DNA from: 13-2-20CM-66-19 sp963824395
GTDB taxonomy: Bacteria > Pseudomonadota > Gammaproteobacteria > Steroidobacterales > Steroidobacteraceae
NCBI GenBank assembly: GCA_963824395.1
Contig: CAWGPF010000004.1
Location: 186,001 to 250,000, forward strand
Direction: 5' to 3'
Length of the DNA stretch: 64,000 nucleotides
Part shown: positions 43,392-52,778 of the stretch, piece after piece
How the letters are laid out: each line of letters starts with the position of its first letter
Numbering within the stretch: position 1 is the stretch's first letter
Notes under the pieces: generated by a model
Told to the model about the DNA's origin: nothing
The model's input: the letters and a program-made list of their open reading frames with translations, nothing else
Database searches by the model: none
Position numbers and translations under genes: made by a program

Positions 43392-45515
43392 ATGACTTCA
43401 TATGGTCGCAGTAGCTTGGTGCTGCTCGGAATGCTCAGCGGGTTGAGTCTCGGGTCGGGGGCAAAGGCCGACGAGCCGATGCTGCAGGAGGTCACCGTCA
43501 CGGCGCAGAAGCGGCAGGAAAATCTTCAGGACACGCCCATATCGATCGTTGCAATAGGTGCCGACGAGCTCCAGCAACGGGCAATCAACAACGTCAGCGA
43601 TCTATCCAATTACGTTCCCGACCTTCATATCATGCCCTTCGGCAGCGCATCGACTACGCTGGAGGTATTCATCCGCGGGATGGGTCAGGTCGACAGCCAG
43701 GTCACGGAAGATCCGCCGGTAGGGGTCTATCTCAACGGGGTGTACGTCGCACGGCCCGTGGGCTTGGCGACGGATATGGCCGATATCGAGCGGATCGAGG
43801 TACTGCGGGGACCGCAGGGCACCCTCTATGGGCGAAACACGACGGGCGGCGCGATCAATATCGTCACCTCAAGCCCGCAGGACCAGCTTGGCGGTTCGGA
43901 GCTCGTGAGCTTCGGTAACTTCGGTGCGGTCCGTTCGCAGAGCATGATTAACTTGCCCGTCACCGACACCTTCGCTGTAAGGGCGTCTCTGGACTGGAGC
44001 AAGCGCAACGGCTGGGTAACGAACTACGGGGTAGGCGATGACTGGTCATCGTACGATCAGCTTAACGGACGTCTCGACATGCGGTGGCGCCCGACTGAGG
44101 CGGTTACAGTCGACTACTCATACGATCGTGGCAAGAACGTCTATACCAGTGATCTCTATCAGCTGACGATCCCGAGTCCGGGGTTCTCATTTCTGCCGGC
44201 GCAGCCCACACGCCTGGGCAGTACGACCCTGGCGGCGCCCTACCAGCCGAGCAATGATCTGATATGGGGGCACACACTCACGGTGTCGGTCGCGACCCCC
44301 ATCGGTGAGTTCAAATCGATCAGCGCCTACCGCAGCACCTATTCGGACGAATACCAGGACTTCTCGGCCAATACGACGATCACGATCTACCGGAATGACC
44401 CGATCGTCGTTGATCAGCATCAGATCTCGCAGGAATTTCAGTTAGTCGGCACTTCCGCCGCCAAGACGTTCGATTACATCGCGGGCGCCTATTATTTCAC
44501 TGAGAAGGCCGGATCCGACGATACTGACAAGATCGATCTGTACGACGTCGAGACCGTCAACAACGTAACGGCTATTAACACGACCTACGCGGCTTACGGA
44601 CAGCTCACCTGGCATCCGAGTGCGGCCTCGCCATGGTCACTCACCGCAGGCGCCAGGTATACCAAGGACGAACGGCGGGCCGAGAATTTCACGACGCCCC
44701 CGGGGTCCACCTCGTACAACAATTTCTCGCCGTCGGGAATACTCGGTTACCGGGTGTCCGACGAGGTAAATCTGTACGCCAAGGCAACCCAGGGCTATAA
44801 GGCGGGCGGTTTCAACTGGCGCGAGGGAAATTTTGACAATCCGTTCGGGCCCGAAAAGATCACCACCTATGAACTCGGAGCAAAGACCGAATTGCTGCAG
44901 CATCGCCTTCGCTGGAACACGGCGGTGTTTTACTCCGACTACCGCGACATCCAGCTCGACATTCTGGTGCCCAATCAGCCGGACCCGACGCTCACGGAAA
45001 CCAAGAACGCCGGAAAGGCCAAGGTGGCCGGCGTCGAGAGCGATTTGAACTTCGCCTTAACTGAGGCGCTGCGATTCCAGCTGGGCTACGCCTACCTCTA
45101 CAACGACATCACCCAGGTCGCAGGCGACGACCCTTCGCTGTATCACCTGCCAGCTGCTCCCAAGAACTCCGTCAATGCCGGCATCAGCTGGGACATCGCC
45201 AAGCTCCCGTTCGGTACTCTGAATGCGAAAGCCGACTATTCGTGGCGTAGCGAATCGTTCACGCAGGCCCGATACGTTATCGACGGCGGGTCCACCATTC
45301 CATCCTATTCCATCGGCAACGCTTATCTCTCGCTGGACGGGGAGAACTGGCTGGGAAGGGGCAGCCATTGTCACGTTTCGCTCTACGTACGCAACCTTGC
45401 GGATGCGCAGTATCTTGCGGACCCGTTCGGCAGCTTCTCGGGCCTGCATGCGACCAAGATGACGAACTACGGCACTCCGCGCACTTTCGGCGTCGACCTC
45501 GGGGTGAAGTTCTAG
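43392..45515 (+). CDS. TonB-dependent outer-membrane receptor
   Basis: 707 residues. Signal peptide (LVLLGMLSGLSLGSGAKA), then the TonB-contact and plug domain (LQEVTVTAQKRQENLQDTPI; RIEVLRGPQGTLYGRNTTGG) and a 22-strand barrel ending in F (TFGVDLGVKF). The VTAQKRQENLQD box is typical of receptors for non-siderophore, hydrophobic or carbohydrate substrates in Steroidobacter- and sphingomonad-like bacteria. It most likely imports the compound handled by the neighbouring enzymes. ATG 43392 gives the clean signal. Confidence 0.93.
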   Translation: MTSYGRSSLVLLGMLSGLSLGSGAKADEPMLQEVTVTAQKRQENLQDTPISIVAIGADELQQRAINNVSDLSNYVPDLHIMPFGSASTTLEVFIRGMGQVDSQVTEDPPVGVYLNGVYVARPVGLATDMADIERIEVLRGPQGTLYGRNTTGGAINIVTSSPQDQLGGSELVSFGNFGAVRSQSMINLPVTDTFAVRASLDWSKRNGWVTNYGVGDDWSSYDQLNGRLDMRWRPTEAVTVDYSYDRGKNVYTSDLYQLTIPSPGFSFLPAQPTRLGSTTLAAPYQPSNDLIWGHTLTVSVATPIGEFKSISAYRSTYSDEYQDFSANTTITIYRNDPIVVDQHQISQEFQLVGTSAAKTFDYIAGAYYFTEKAGSDDTDKIDLYDVETVNNVTAINTTYAAYGQLTWHPSAASPWSLTAGARYTKDERRAENFTTPPGSTSYNNFSPSGILGYRVSDEVNLYAKATQGYKAGGFNWREGNFDNPFGPEKITTYELGAKTELLQHRLRWNTAVFYSDYRDIQLDILVPNQPDPTLTETKNAGKAKVAGVESDLNFALTEALRFQLGYAYLYNDITQVAGDDPSLYHLPAAPKNSVNAGISWDIAKLPFGTLNAKADYSWRSESFTQARYVIDGGSTIPSYSIGNAYLSLDGENWLGRGSHCHVSLYVRNLADAQYLADPFGSFSGLHATKMTNYGTPRTFGVDLGVKF

Positions 45516-45565
45516 CTTGCGCAGGACAACGTGCCCGATTCATGCCCAGCGTGCGCACCGCCGGG

Positions 45566-46351
45566 TCAGCAGCTCTCCAGGTAGTGGTCGCGGAGGTCTT
45601 TGATTGCGCTCTGTGTGAGCCTGATGCGGGAGGCCAGGTACTGCTGCAGCGAACCGTAACGCCGGTCGAGGCTACTCAACATGCCTTCCAGGTAAGCAGG
45701 CTCTGCGGCCACGAGCGGGGCACGCAGCTCAGGTGATAACGTGGCCAGGAACGCCCAGGAATGGTCGCGCCGGGCGACTGCGTTCGCGCTCAGCGCCCGT
45801 GGATCCACCAGGCTTTCCGATAAGGCGTAGTCCTCAATGACGGTTTGTGCGGGAACACCGAGTGCACGCAGCACAATGGCAGTGGCTACGCCGGTTCGAT
45901 CCTTGCCGGCGGTACAGTGCACTACTAGTGGCACGGCCTTCGTGTGCAGGAGTGCGAAGATTGCCTGGAGTCGCTCGGAGAATTCCTCTGGTGCAGTCAG
46001 ATAGAACTCAAGTATGGCGCCCCGCACCCGTTCAGGGGTGGGTGTTCCGACGCGGAAGGCACCCATTACAGCACCCTGGTCGAGCTCATAGTCCCAGGCC
46101 ATGGTGCGCGCTGCCTTCGGTTTCCAGCGGGTGGGTTCAGAGTTGCGCTCTGCCGTGGTGCGCAGATCACAAATGCTGCGAATTTCAAGCGACTCCAACA
46201 AGTCGCAGTCAGACGCCGTCAGATGCGTCAATGTGCCGGAGCGGAATATCTGTCCGCAGCGCACCCGGCGACCGTCCTCGGTGCGATAGCCGCCTACGTC
46301 GCGAAAATTGGCTGCACCCTCAAGCACCACCTGCCGCGGTCTTGCCGTCAT
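45566..46351 (-). CDS. HCxxGKDRTG tyrosine/lipid phosphatase (Siw14/MptpB-like)
   Basis: 261 residues. The fold starts with NFRDVGGYRTEDGRRVRCGQ and the catalytic loop is VVHCTAGKDRTGVATAI (Cys about 149), preceded by CDLRTTAERNSEPTRW. The GKDRTG loop is characteristic of bacterial dual- or triple-specificity phosphatases that accept phosphotyrosine, phosphoserine and phosphoinositides. Its presence beside two small-molecule kinases raises the possibility that it removes phosphate from a pathway intermediate, though this is inference. Confidence 0.9.
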   Translation of the reverse strand: MTARPRQVVLEGAANFRDVGGYRTEDGRRVRCGQIFRSGTLTHLTASDCDLLESLEIRSICDLRTTAERNSEPTRWKPKAARTMAWDYELDQGAVMGAFRVGTPTPERVRGAILEFYLTAPEEFSERLQAIFALLHTKAVPLVVHCTAGKDRTGVATAIVLRALGVPAQTVIEDYALSESLVDPRALSANAVARRDHSWAFLATLSPELRAPLVAAEPAYLEGMLSSLDRRYGSLQQYLASRIRLTQSAIKDLRDHYLESC

Positions 46352-46388
46352 ATCGGTTCGAGGTCCAGCGGAGCGTATCCGGGGGCGC

Positions 46389-46865
46389 TCACGGCGCCGT
46401 GAGTTGCGGGGTGAATTCCATTGCCAGGTGTGCGCTCAGATCGCCGACGAGCTCGAAGTTCTTGAATTCCTCACGCCGCTCCGCAAAGCGCCAGGTGCCA
46501 TCGACTTTTTCGAACCGGTCTTCATAGGTGCCAGCGATCACCGGTTGGAGGCGGAACGTCGGCGTTGCCTGCACGACAAGCACATAGCAGCGCGCCGTGG
46601 CGGCGCGGTCGCCATCGGGCTCGAGCAGTAGGTTAGTGGTGATGTGCCGCGTCCGGAGAGTTCCGGTATCCGCGTAGACCCGATTCCAACGGCGGAAGAG
46701 GTCGGCCACGCCCGCAGGGTCCTGGCGAAAGGTGCCGGCGTCGCCTGGCATGTAGACGTCGGCATGGGCGAACAGCTGGCCGACGGCATCAAAATCGGCG
46801 TGATCCATCAGGTATGCATAGCGATGTAGCAGGTTCTGAATCTGCAGATAATCGGAGAATTCCAT
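46389..46865 (-). CDS. NTF2/SnoaL-fold protein (copy C)
   Basis: 158 residues from ATG 46865; the frame is open further but would run into the phosphotransferase gene. MEFSDYLQIQNLLHRYAYLM, AVGQLFAHADVYMPGDAGTF, RHITTNLLLEPDGDRAATAR, IAGTYEDRFEKVDGTWRF and ELVGDLSAHL mark an NTF2 domain. It is 37 bases upstream of the phosphatase gene and 16 bases after the phosphotransferase, forming a three-gene leftward operon. Confidence 0.87.
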   Translation of the reverse strand: MEFSDYLQIQNLLHRYAYLMDHADFDAVGQLFAHADVYMPGDAGTFRQDPAGVADLFRRWNRVYADTGTLRTRHITTNLLLEPDGDRAATARCYVLVVQATPTFRLQPVIAGTYEDRFEKVDGTWRFAERREEFKNFELVGDLSAHLAMEFTPQLTAP

Positions 46866-46881
46866 GGCTTCACCTATGTGC

Positions 46882-48231
46882 TTAATCGAGAGGCGCCCAT
46901 TGGCGATCGGGATAGAGCTGCGTGACCGGAGAATACAGCCACTCCAGCCGGTAAGCCCTGCGGCCCAGAAATTGTATGAGGCGCTGGTCATCCAGGCGGT
47001 GCGCACGGATCGCGGCATCGAGTACCCTGTTTCCGGATGTCACGTCGTTGAAATTGGCGCCCAGCAGAGCGCTCAGCTCCGCAAGATCGGCGCGCTCGAT
47101 CTCTGCGCGCAGTCGCGCTGCGCGGTCCATGCATTTGAGTAGAATTGTGACGTCGGCGGCGCGCGAGCTGGCGAAGCTCGTCGTCAGCGCCGGCCGGACA
47201 TCATGCTCGTTGGCCCACTCCGCGGCGGCGGCCAGCGGGTCGGCGATACCAGAATCCGGAGGCAGCTCGGGCCTGTCGATGGTGAAGCCGAGAAAGTCCG
47301 CCATGGCTTCCAGCGTCGAGCGATCGCCGATGTAGCGATAGGCAAGGTACCAGGCCAGAGGCTCGCGGGGCTCAGCAATGACGGTTCGCTCGGCAATGGG
47401 AATCATGCCACGCATGTTTTGCTGCACGCGGTAGTAACGGACCGCTTGCAGATCGACCTCAAGCCCAGAGCGCTGCTGGTACCGCTGCATTAGGCCAGAA
47501 AGACCACCGGAAGGATTCCAAAATTCACGCACACAGATGTTACCGAGATCCTCCATGGGATCTCCGAGGTGTCCCCATTCCCAGTCGATGACAGAGGTAA
47601 CGTGCTGACCTTCGAAGAGAAAATTCATCGGACCAGTGTCTCCCTGGACCAGGGAGACACGCGGAACGCGCTGGGGCACATATCGCTCCAGCCAGTCGAT
47701 TCCGTAAGTGATCAGGGGATCGTGATACGTCGAGAGGAAACCCTGCCAGCGACTCACGACGCGATCCATTTCGCCGAGTGCGCAGTCGCGTACGTTAGCA
47801 GGGCGGGGGAATTCGGCGGCGGGGAGTGCTTCGATGTCGACCGTGTGCAAGGCAGCAATGATGTCGAAGAAATGTTCCATGACAGGGCGCTGCTGATCAG
47901 CCGGCGCGTTCTGCAGATCCGCTCGACCGCGTACTCGCTCAAACAGCGTGCATGCGAGGGATGCGCTCTGAGCGAGGACCCGGGGAACCGGCACCGGGGT
48001 ATGCTGGAGTATCTCGACGAGGCGCGTTTCGCGCGCCAGGGACCAGGGATTGTCTGGGATCGGGGTGCGCTCGAGCCGCAGGAACCCCTCCACAGTGGAG
48101 CCCTTGGAATCCTGAACATCCACGACCCATGCCTCGCGGCGCGCTGTGTGCCGTTCCAACCGCGTGATCCGGCCTTCGCAGACGCTGCTCAGCCACTCGG
48201 GAATGCCGGCAGGAAGATCAGGATTGACCAT
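46882..48231 (-). CDS. APH-fold small-molecule phosphotransferase (paralogue)
   Basis: 449 residues. The catalytic loop reads SLVQGDTGPMNFLF, with Gln where most APH kinases have His, followed by VIDWEWGHLGDPMEDLG. The Q-G-D variant also occurs in other members of this phosphotransferase group, so it may be active. A helical C-terminal extension (about 320-449) matches the first paralogue. The start is the ATG at 48231 with GAGGG at 48238-48242; in-frame upstream codons exist. It is the first gene of an operon with NTF2 copy C and the phosphatase. Confidence 0.85.
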   Translation of the reverse strand: MVNPDLPAGIPEWLSSVCEGRITRLERHTARREAWVVDVQDSKGSTVEGFLRLERTPIPDNPWSLARETRLVEILQHTPVPVPRVLAQSASLACTLFERVRGRADLQNAPADQQRPVMEHFFDIIAALHTVDIEALPAAEFPRPANVRDCALGEMDRVVSRWQGFLSTYHDPLITYGIDWLERYVPQRVPRVSLVQGDTGPMNFLFEGQHVTSVIDWEWGHLGDPMEDLGNICVREFWNPSGGLSGLMQRYQQRSGLEVDLQAVRYYRVQQNMRGMIPIAERTVIAEPREPLAWYLAYRYIGDRSTLEAMADFLGFTIDRPELPPDSGIADPLAAAAEWANEHDVRPALTTSFASSRAADVTILLKCMDRAARLRAEIERADLAELSALLGANFNDVTSGNRVLDAAIRAHRLDDQRLIQFLGRRAYRLEWLYSPVTQLYPDRQWAPLD

Positions 48232-48473
48232 GAGATCCCTCATTTGATGTACCGCGCCCCGGGCCAATGCTGCTCATGTCGACTGAGGACGTCGGAGACC
48301 GCAGGGCTCCGGCGAGAAACCGCCCGGGGGAAACGAACAGCGAGTGGCTGTTACTATTATAGGATGAAGAGGCTGCCGTCGCGGCAACTTGGAGTGAGTG
48401 CCGCCTGCCTTCAGCCCATGCCGGATCAAGGCATCCGGCGCACTCAACTGGGCCTTGCGAGGATGGCCGGGCC

Positions 48474-49652
48474 GTGAATCCGACGCCACACCTCGATGAC
48501 TCAGACCTATACCGGCACGGTATCCCGCACGCCGTCTACGACAGTGTGCGCGCCGATTCGGGTGTTTACTTCAGCCCGGGAATGACCCCGTTTTTCGCGG
48601 TTCTGTCACACGCTGAGTCTGCAATCGTCCTGCAGGACACGACCAGATACTCATCGGCACTGCAGGGAATCCTCATCGAGGACGTATCCGCAGAGATGCG
48701 TCCAGTCATACGTGCGATGTTGCCATTCACTGATCCCCCCGCGCACACGGACCTGCGACGCAAACTGTTTCCTCCGTTGCTAGCAAACCAGCTCAGCGGA
48801 CTCAAGGCGCAGCTGGAAGCCACTTGCGTCCGCCTCGTGGACTATGCGGTTAAGGCGCGGGACGTGGACTTCGTCCGGCGCCTTGCGGCTGAGGTACCCC
48901 TTGCCGCGTTCGGGTTGCTCACGGGTATCGAACGGGGCGAGCTTGAGCCTCTGCGCGCCCCGAGCGACGCGGTGATAGAGAACGGCATGAATGATAGCGG
49001 CGAGGCGATTGCGGCGCTCTGCCGCTGCCTCGATCAGCTGGTAGCGAATCGGTTGCACGAGCCCCGTGATGACTACATGACGCGGCTCGCTCAGGTTGAC
49101 TTTGCTGATCAGCCCATGAGTCGCCTCGAACGCAACGGCATGTTGCTGCAAATTGTTATCGGGGGCTTGGAGACGACGCGTAATGCGATGTCAGGGCTTC
49201 TGGTGGCGCTGAGCGAGAACCCAGCGGAATGGGAATCGCTTCGCGCTGGCCGTGAACTGCTTCCCAACGCTGTCGAGGAGTCGCTGCGGTACGTGACGCC
49301 CGTGAACTACGTGCGTCGCACCACAACTGAAGAAACCCGGCTTGGCGACAAGACGCTGGCGGCTGGGTCCCGCGTTGTGGTTTTTCTCAGTGCCGCGAAC
49401 CGGGATCCTGCTCGGTTTGCTCGGCCGCATACTTTGAACGTCCGGCGCACCAACGCGCGCCAGCATCTGGCCCTTGGTGCCGGGACGCACTTCTGCATGG
49501 GAGCCGCATTGGCGAGGATGCAGCTGACCGCGTTCTGGGATGCGTTCACAGCCAGAGTGTCGAGTTTCGAGTTACCATTGGGGTGCGAACGGGGAGGGCT
49601 CGTTCAGCAAAACCTCATCCGGACGCTACCGGTTCGATTGCATGCAGCGTAG
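48474..49652 (+). CDS. Cytochrome P450
   Basis: 392 residues. The heme loop is LALGAGTHFCMGAALARMQ, the ExxR helix is AVEESLRYV, the meander follows RTTTEETRLGDK, and the I-helix is IVIGGLETTRNAMSG. GxETTRNA is the pattern of bacterial P450s such as the CYP125/142 group that oxidise sterols and other terpenoids. It is soluble and needs a ferredoxin partner, which is not adjacent. GTG 48474 is the start. It stands 34 bases before the Mo-enzyme gene and is probably co-transcribed. Confidence 0.93.
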   Translation: MNPTPHLDDSDLYRHGIPHAVYDSVRADSGVYFSPGMTPFFAVLSHAESAIVLQDTTRYSSALQGILIEDVSAEMRPVIRAMLPFTDPPAHTDLRRKLFPPLLANQLSGLKAQLEATCVRLVDYAVKARDVDFVRRLAAEVPLAAFGLLTGIERGELEPLRAPSDAVIENGMNDSGEAIAALCRCLDQLVANRLHEPRDDYMTRLAQVDFADQPMSRLERNGMLLQIVIGGLETTRNAMSGLLVALSENPAEWESLRAGRELLPNAVEESLRYVTPVNYVRRTTTEETRLGDKTLAAGSRVVVFLSAANRDPARFARPHTLNVRRTNARQHLALGAGTHFCMGAALARMQLTAFWDAFTARVSSFELPLGCERGGLVQQNLIRTLPVRLHAA

Positions 49653-49686
49653 GGGGACTCATCGAGAATCCTAGTCCGAGTGGGGG

Positions 49687-51759
49687 ATGAGCGGGTGCGC
49701 CCGCCGCGATCATCCTGACAGCGCTATGCAAGTGCGAACTGTCTGTCGCTGCTGCAGCGCTGCCTGCGCCATCGTGGTGACCGCGGAGGGCGGTCGCATC
49801 GTCGACGTCAAAGGCGATGACGACAACCCGCGAACGCGGGGCTATATCTGCCCAAAAGGGCACTCACTCGGTTACTTCCACCACAGACCGGACCGTTTGG
49901 ATTTTCCGGCTGTTCGTGGCGGCCGAAGTGACTGGGCCGCATCGCTCGATGATCTCGCCGCCAGCCTTCGAACGCTCATCGCACGACACGGGCCCGATTG
50001 CGTCGGGGTATACCAGGGCACCGGTGCCGTGAGCGACACGATCGGTCTGCCACTGATCGAGCGCTTCATTCGCAAGATAGGTTCCAGTCAGTTCTACACC
50101 GCCGCGACCGTGGACGTCGCACCGGCATTTCGGGCCGCCGATATGGTCTGTGGCAGCTGGTATCTGTTCCCGGTATGGATACCCGAAGATGAGGAGAATC
50201 GCCTTGCGGTTTACCTCGGATCCAACCCGGCGGTATCGAATGGCTACCTCACGATGTTGCCGGATCCGCAGCGCCGCATTCGGGCGTTCCGCCGGCGCGG
50301 CGGGAAGCTGTGGGTAGTGGATCCCAAGAGGAGCCAGACGGCGGGGCTGGCGGATCACCATCTTGCGATACGGCCGGGTGCGGACGCGGTGCTTCTGGCG
50401 TATTTGATTCGCGAACTGCTAATCGCCGGCGCAGACCACGATGACTACATGCGTATGACCGACGCTGGCGACCGGGCGCAGTTAGCGCAGGCTGTAGAGC
50501 CCTTCACGCTGGATCGGACCAAGGCGGCGACCGACCTGAGCGCGGACTCACTGCTGGAACTCCTGGCGGCAATCCGCTCCGCGGGGCGCGTTGCGGTCAT
50601 ATCCGGCACAGGCGTGACGTTTGGGGAGCATGCCTTGCTCACCGAGTGGCTGCGTTGGGTGTTGCTGATTCTGACGGGATCGCTCGATCGCCGCGGCGGC
50701 ATGTGGTTCAACCCGGGCTGGACCCATCCGTTAGAGAAGCAGGCGCAGTGGACGCATTCGCCACCACACGGCCTTACAGGCCCTGGGCCAAAGGCTCGGC
50801 CTGAGTTGCCCAGCGTGTTCGGTCAACGACCGGCAATTGCCATTGTCGATGAAATTGAAGCGGGGAACCTGAAGGCTCTGCTGGTTTGTGGTTCAAATCC
50901 ACTTACCGCATTTCCAGACCCGGAGCGCACGCGAGCGGCTCTGGCTTCGCTGGATGCGCTTGTAGCCGTCGATGTCGTAGAGACCCCGCTGACGGCTATT
51001 GCGTCGCACGTATTTCCGTCGGTCGGCCAGATGGAGCGCGCCGATATCGTTGCTGAGGCAAGCACGAGCTACGCGCCGTCCGTTGTCCCGCCCGTGGCGG
51101 AGCGTCGTCCGATGTGGTGGATGTTGCACGAGCTGGGCCGCAGGTTAGGCGTTGATGTACTTGAGGGCCTACAGCCTGAGTCCTGCTCGGACGAGCAGGT
51201 GATCCGGCAACTGACGGCGCACAGTCGCGATGGCAGCGAGGCCCTGATTGCCGCGGGGAGTGTCGGCCTGATGCCGCCACGGCTCTATGGGTGGGTTCGC
51301 GAGAAGGCGCTACCGGGCGGCCGTTGGCGTCTGACGCCGCCGGATATGATCCAGCGGCTGCGCGATCTTGCGGGATCCCTAAACGGCATGGCAGCCGGTC
51401 TACCGGTGGATACGCTGCTCTTGATCAGCGGACGGCAGCTGAGCAGAACCAATTCGACAGCCTATGTGCCGGGCGATGTCTCGCGTGATCTGCCGTGGGT
51501 ATGCGTAAACCCAGACGATGCAGCTCGCCGGGGATTGCAGAACGGCGACTGCGCACAGGTCCTGAGCGAATTCGGCAGACTCGATGCGGATGTGCAGCTC
51601 GATGCACGGCTGCGTCGTGGCGTGGTCGCTATTTCACATGGATGGCACGAAACGAACGTCTGTCGGCTGACGTCCTCGCGACAAGGAGTCGATCTGCTGA
51701 CGGCGCAACCACAGATGACGGCACTGCGCGTCTCGATAAACAAGAAGCAGGATTCTTAA
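49687..51759 (+). CDS. Molybdopterin (Mo/W-bis-MGD) oxidoreductase
   Basis: 690 residues of the DMSO reductase family. N-terminal iron-sulfur binding: VCRCCSAACAIVV then GYICPKGH (C-x2-C-x3-C...C; an extra Cys lies within the first pair). Later landmarks are GVYQGTGAVSDTIG, VYLGSNPAVSNG, LWVVDPKRSQTAGLADHHL, IRPGADAVLLAYLI and the C-terminal binding domain (LLISGRQLSRTNS; ISHGWHETNV). No Tat signal, so it is cytoplasmic. No membrane or iron-sulfur partner subunit is adjacent. With the P450 it likely oxidises or hydroxylates the cluster's substrate, or recycles electrons. Confidence 0.9.
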   Translation: MSGCARRDHPDSAMQVRTVCRCCSAACAIVVTAEGGRIVDVKGDDDNPRTRGYICPKGHSLGYFHHRPDRLDFPAVRGGRSDWAASLDDLAASLRTLIARHGPDCVGVYQGTGAVSDTIGLPLIERFIRKIGSSQFYTAATVDVAPAFRAADMVCGSWYLFPVWIPEDEENRLAVYLGSNPAVSNGYLTMLPDPQRRIRAFRRRGGKLWVVDPKRSQTAGLADHHLAIRPGADAVLLAYLIRELLIAGADHDDYMRMTDAGDRAQLAQAVEPFTLDRTKAATDLSADSLLELLAAIRSAGRVAVISGTGVTFGEHALLTEWLRWVLLILTGSLDRRGGMWFNPGWTHPLEKQAQWTHSPPHGLTGPGPKARPELPSVFGQRPAIAIVDEIEAGNLKALLVCGSNPLTAFPDPERTRAALASLDALVAVDVVETPLTAIASHVFPSVGQMERADIVAEASTSYAPSVVPPVAERRPMWWMLHELGRRLGVDVLEGLQPESCSDEQVIRQLTAHSRDGSEALIAAGSVGLMPPRLYGWVREKALPGGRWRLTPPDMIQRLRDLAGSLNGMAAGLPVDTLLLISGRQLSRTNSTAYVPGDVSRDLPWVCVNPDDAARRGLQNGDCAQVLSEFGRLDADVQLDARLRRGVVAISHGWHETNVCRLTSSRQGVDLLTAQPQMTALRVSINKKQDS

Positions 51760-51864
51760 GCGACTCCCGCAGCGGGAAGTCGCGCTTCGACAGGCAGCTA
51801 CCGCGGTTCTGCCGCTTAGGCAGACGGCTGCCGGGAACGGAAGCGCTGCCCGGCAGCGGCCAAA

Positions 51865-52653
51865 CTACCTGGACTGCTGGATGCTGCGGCCATTTCGGGG
51901 CTGAATCGGGCGGTTGTCCGCCGGGTAGAGCTTGGCGAATGTCGCGATCTGCTCCGCCGAGACGGTAGGGTGGTCCTTCAATACATACCACGTGACGCCC
52001 TCGGTGCAGGGGGGCGTGGTCAGTGACCCTGGATAAGTGAAGTAGCCCAGCTTGGCAGGCAGCATCGCAGGTATCTGCAGCGAGACCGCCGGTACATCGC
52101 GTGCCTTGTTCTTTTCCGCCGGGATGTTGTTCCACAGTGAGGCAATCAATGGGTTGGCTGCCCCTTGACTGAACAGGACGGCAACGACGGCCAGATGCCC
52201 GTCAGCGCTCTGATGCACGAGGTGGGCAACCAGAGGGAAGTTCTTCCCATTCACGTGCTCTTCGCTCGGATGATGAAAGTGAAACTGCGTCAGGGTGAAG
52301 GTCTTGTCGCCGACCGTAAGGGTACTTCCGGGTTTGACGGTGATCTGAATTGAGTGCCCGTTATCAATAATGTTCAGGGGTGTCGCGACGTAGTTGAACG
52401 CGAGCGGCGGCAGATCGGCCGGCCTGGCATGCACGATATTGATGGGCGACTGCGTATGGCCCTGTGAGCAGGTGGCGTACCCGGGGTCGAGATTGCCCCA
52501 GTGGCTCGGACTTTCTGCTCCGGAGTATGTCCAGTGGCTGGGGGCCGGCTCATCCGCCGCGCACTCGGTGGGTAGCGCCATGAAACACATCCCCGAGGAT
52601 GCCGAGACCAGGAGGCAGGCCAGGGCTCGGGAAAGACGAGCGTTCATATCCAT
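51865..52653 (-). CDS. Alpha-class carbonic anhydrase, periplasmic
   Basis: 262 residues with a signal peptide (LACLLVSASSGMCFMALP). The domain has WTYSGAESPSHWGNLDPGYA, QSPINIVHA, the zinc site in FHFHHPSEEHVNGKNFPLVA with HLVH, and SLTTPPCTEGVTWYVLKD with two catalytic/structural residues. Three His ligands are visible. It interconverts CO2 and bicarbonate. ATG 52653 is chosen because it begins the signal peptide. It is convergent with the Mo-enzyme gene and independent of the cluster by orientation. Confidence 0.95.
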   Translation of the reverse strand: MDMNARLSRALACLLVSASSGMCFMALPTECAADEPAPSHWTYSGAESPSHWGNLDPGYATCSQGHTQSPINIVHARPADLPPLAFNYVATPLNIIDNGHSIQITVKPGSTLTVGDKTFTLTQFHFHHPSEEHVNGKNFPLVAHLVHQSADGHLAVVAVLFSQGAANPLIASLWNNIPAEKNKARDVPAVSLQIPAMLPAKLGYFTYPGSLTTPPCTEGVTWYVLKDHPTVSAEQIATFAKLYPADNRPIQPRNGRSIQQSR

Positions 52654-52778
52654 TGCAGTATTTCTTTCATATTGATGCGTGAAGATCATGACAGGCCGGC
52701 TGTCCGTTCTGCGCCCGGCCGATACTGTCAAGCTAGCGCCTCGCGGTGCACCGACCCCGGCAGCATGCGGCAGCGGGC

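Noticed and set aside
51760..51783. Hairpin GCGACTCCCGC / GCGGGAAGTCGC after the Mo-enzyme gene
   Set aside because: The stem has a mismatch and no T-tract follows, so a terminator call is weak.
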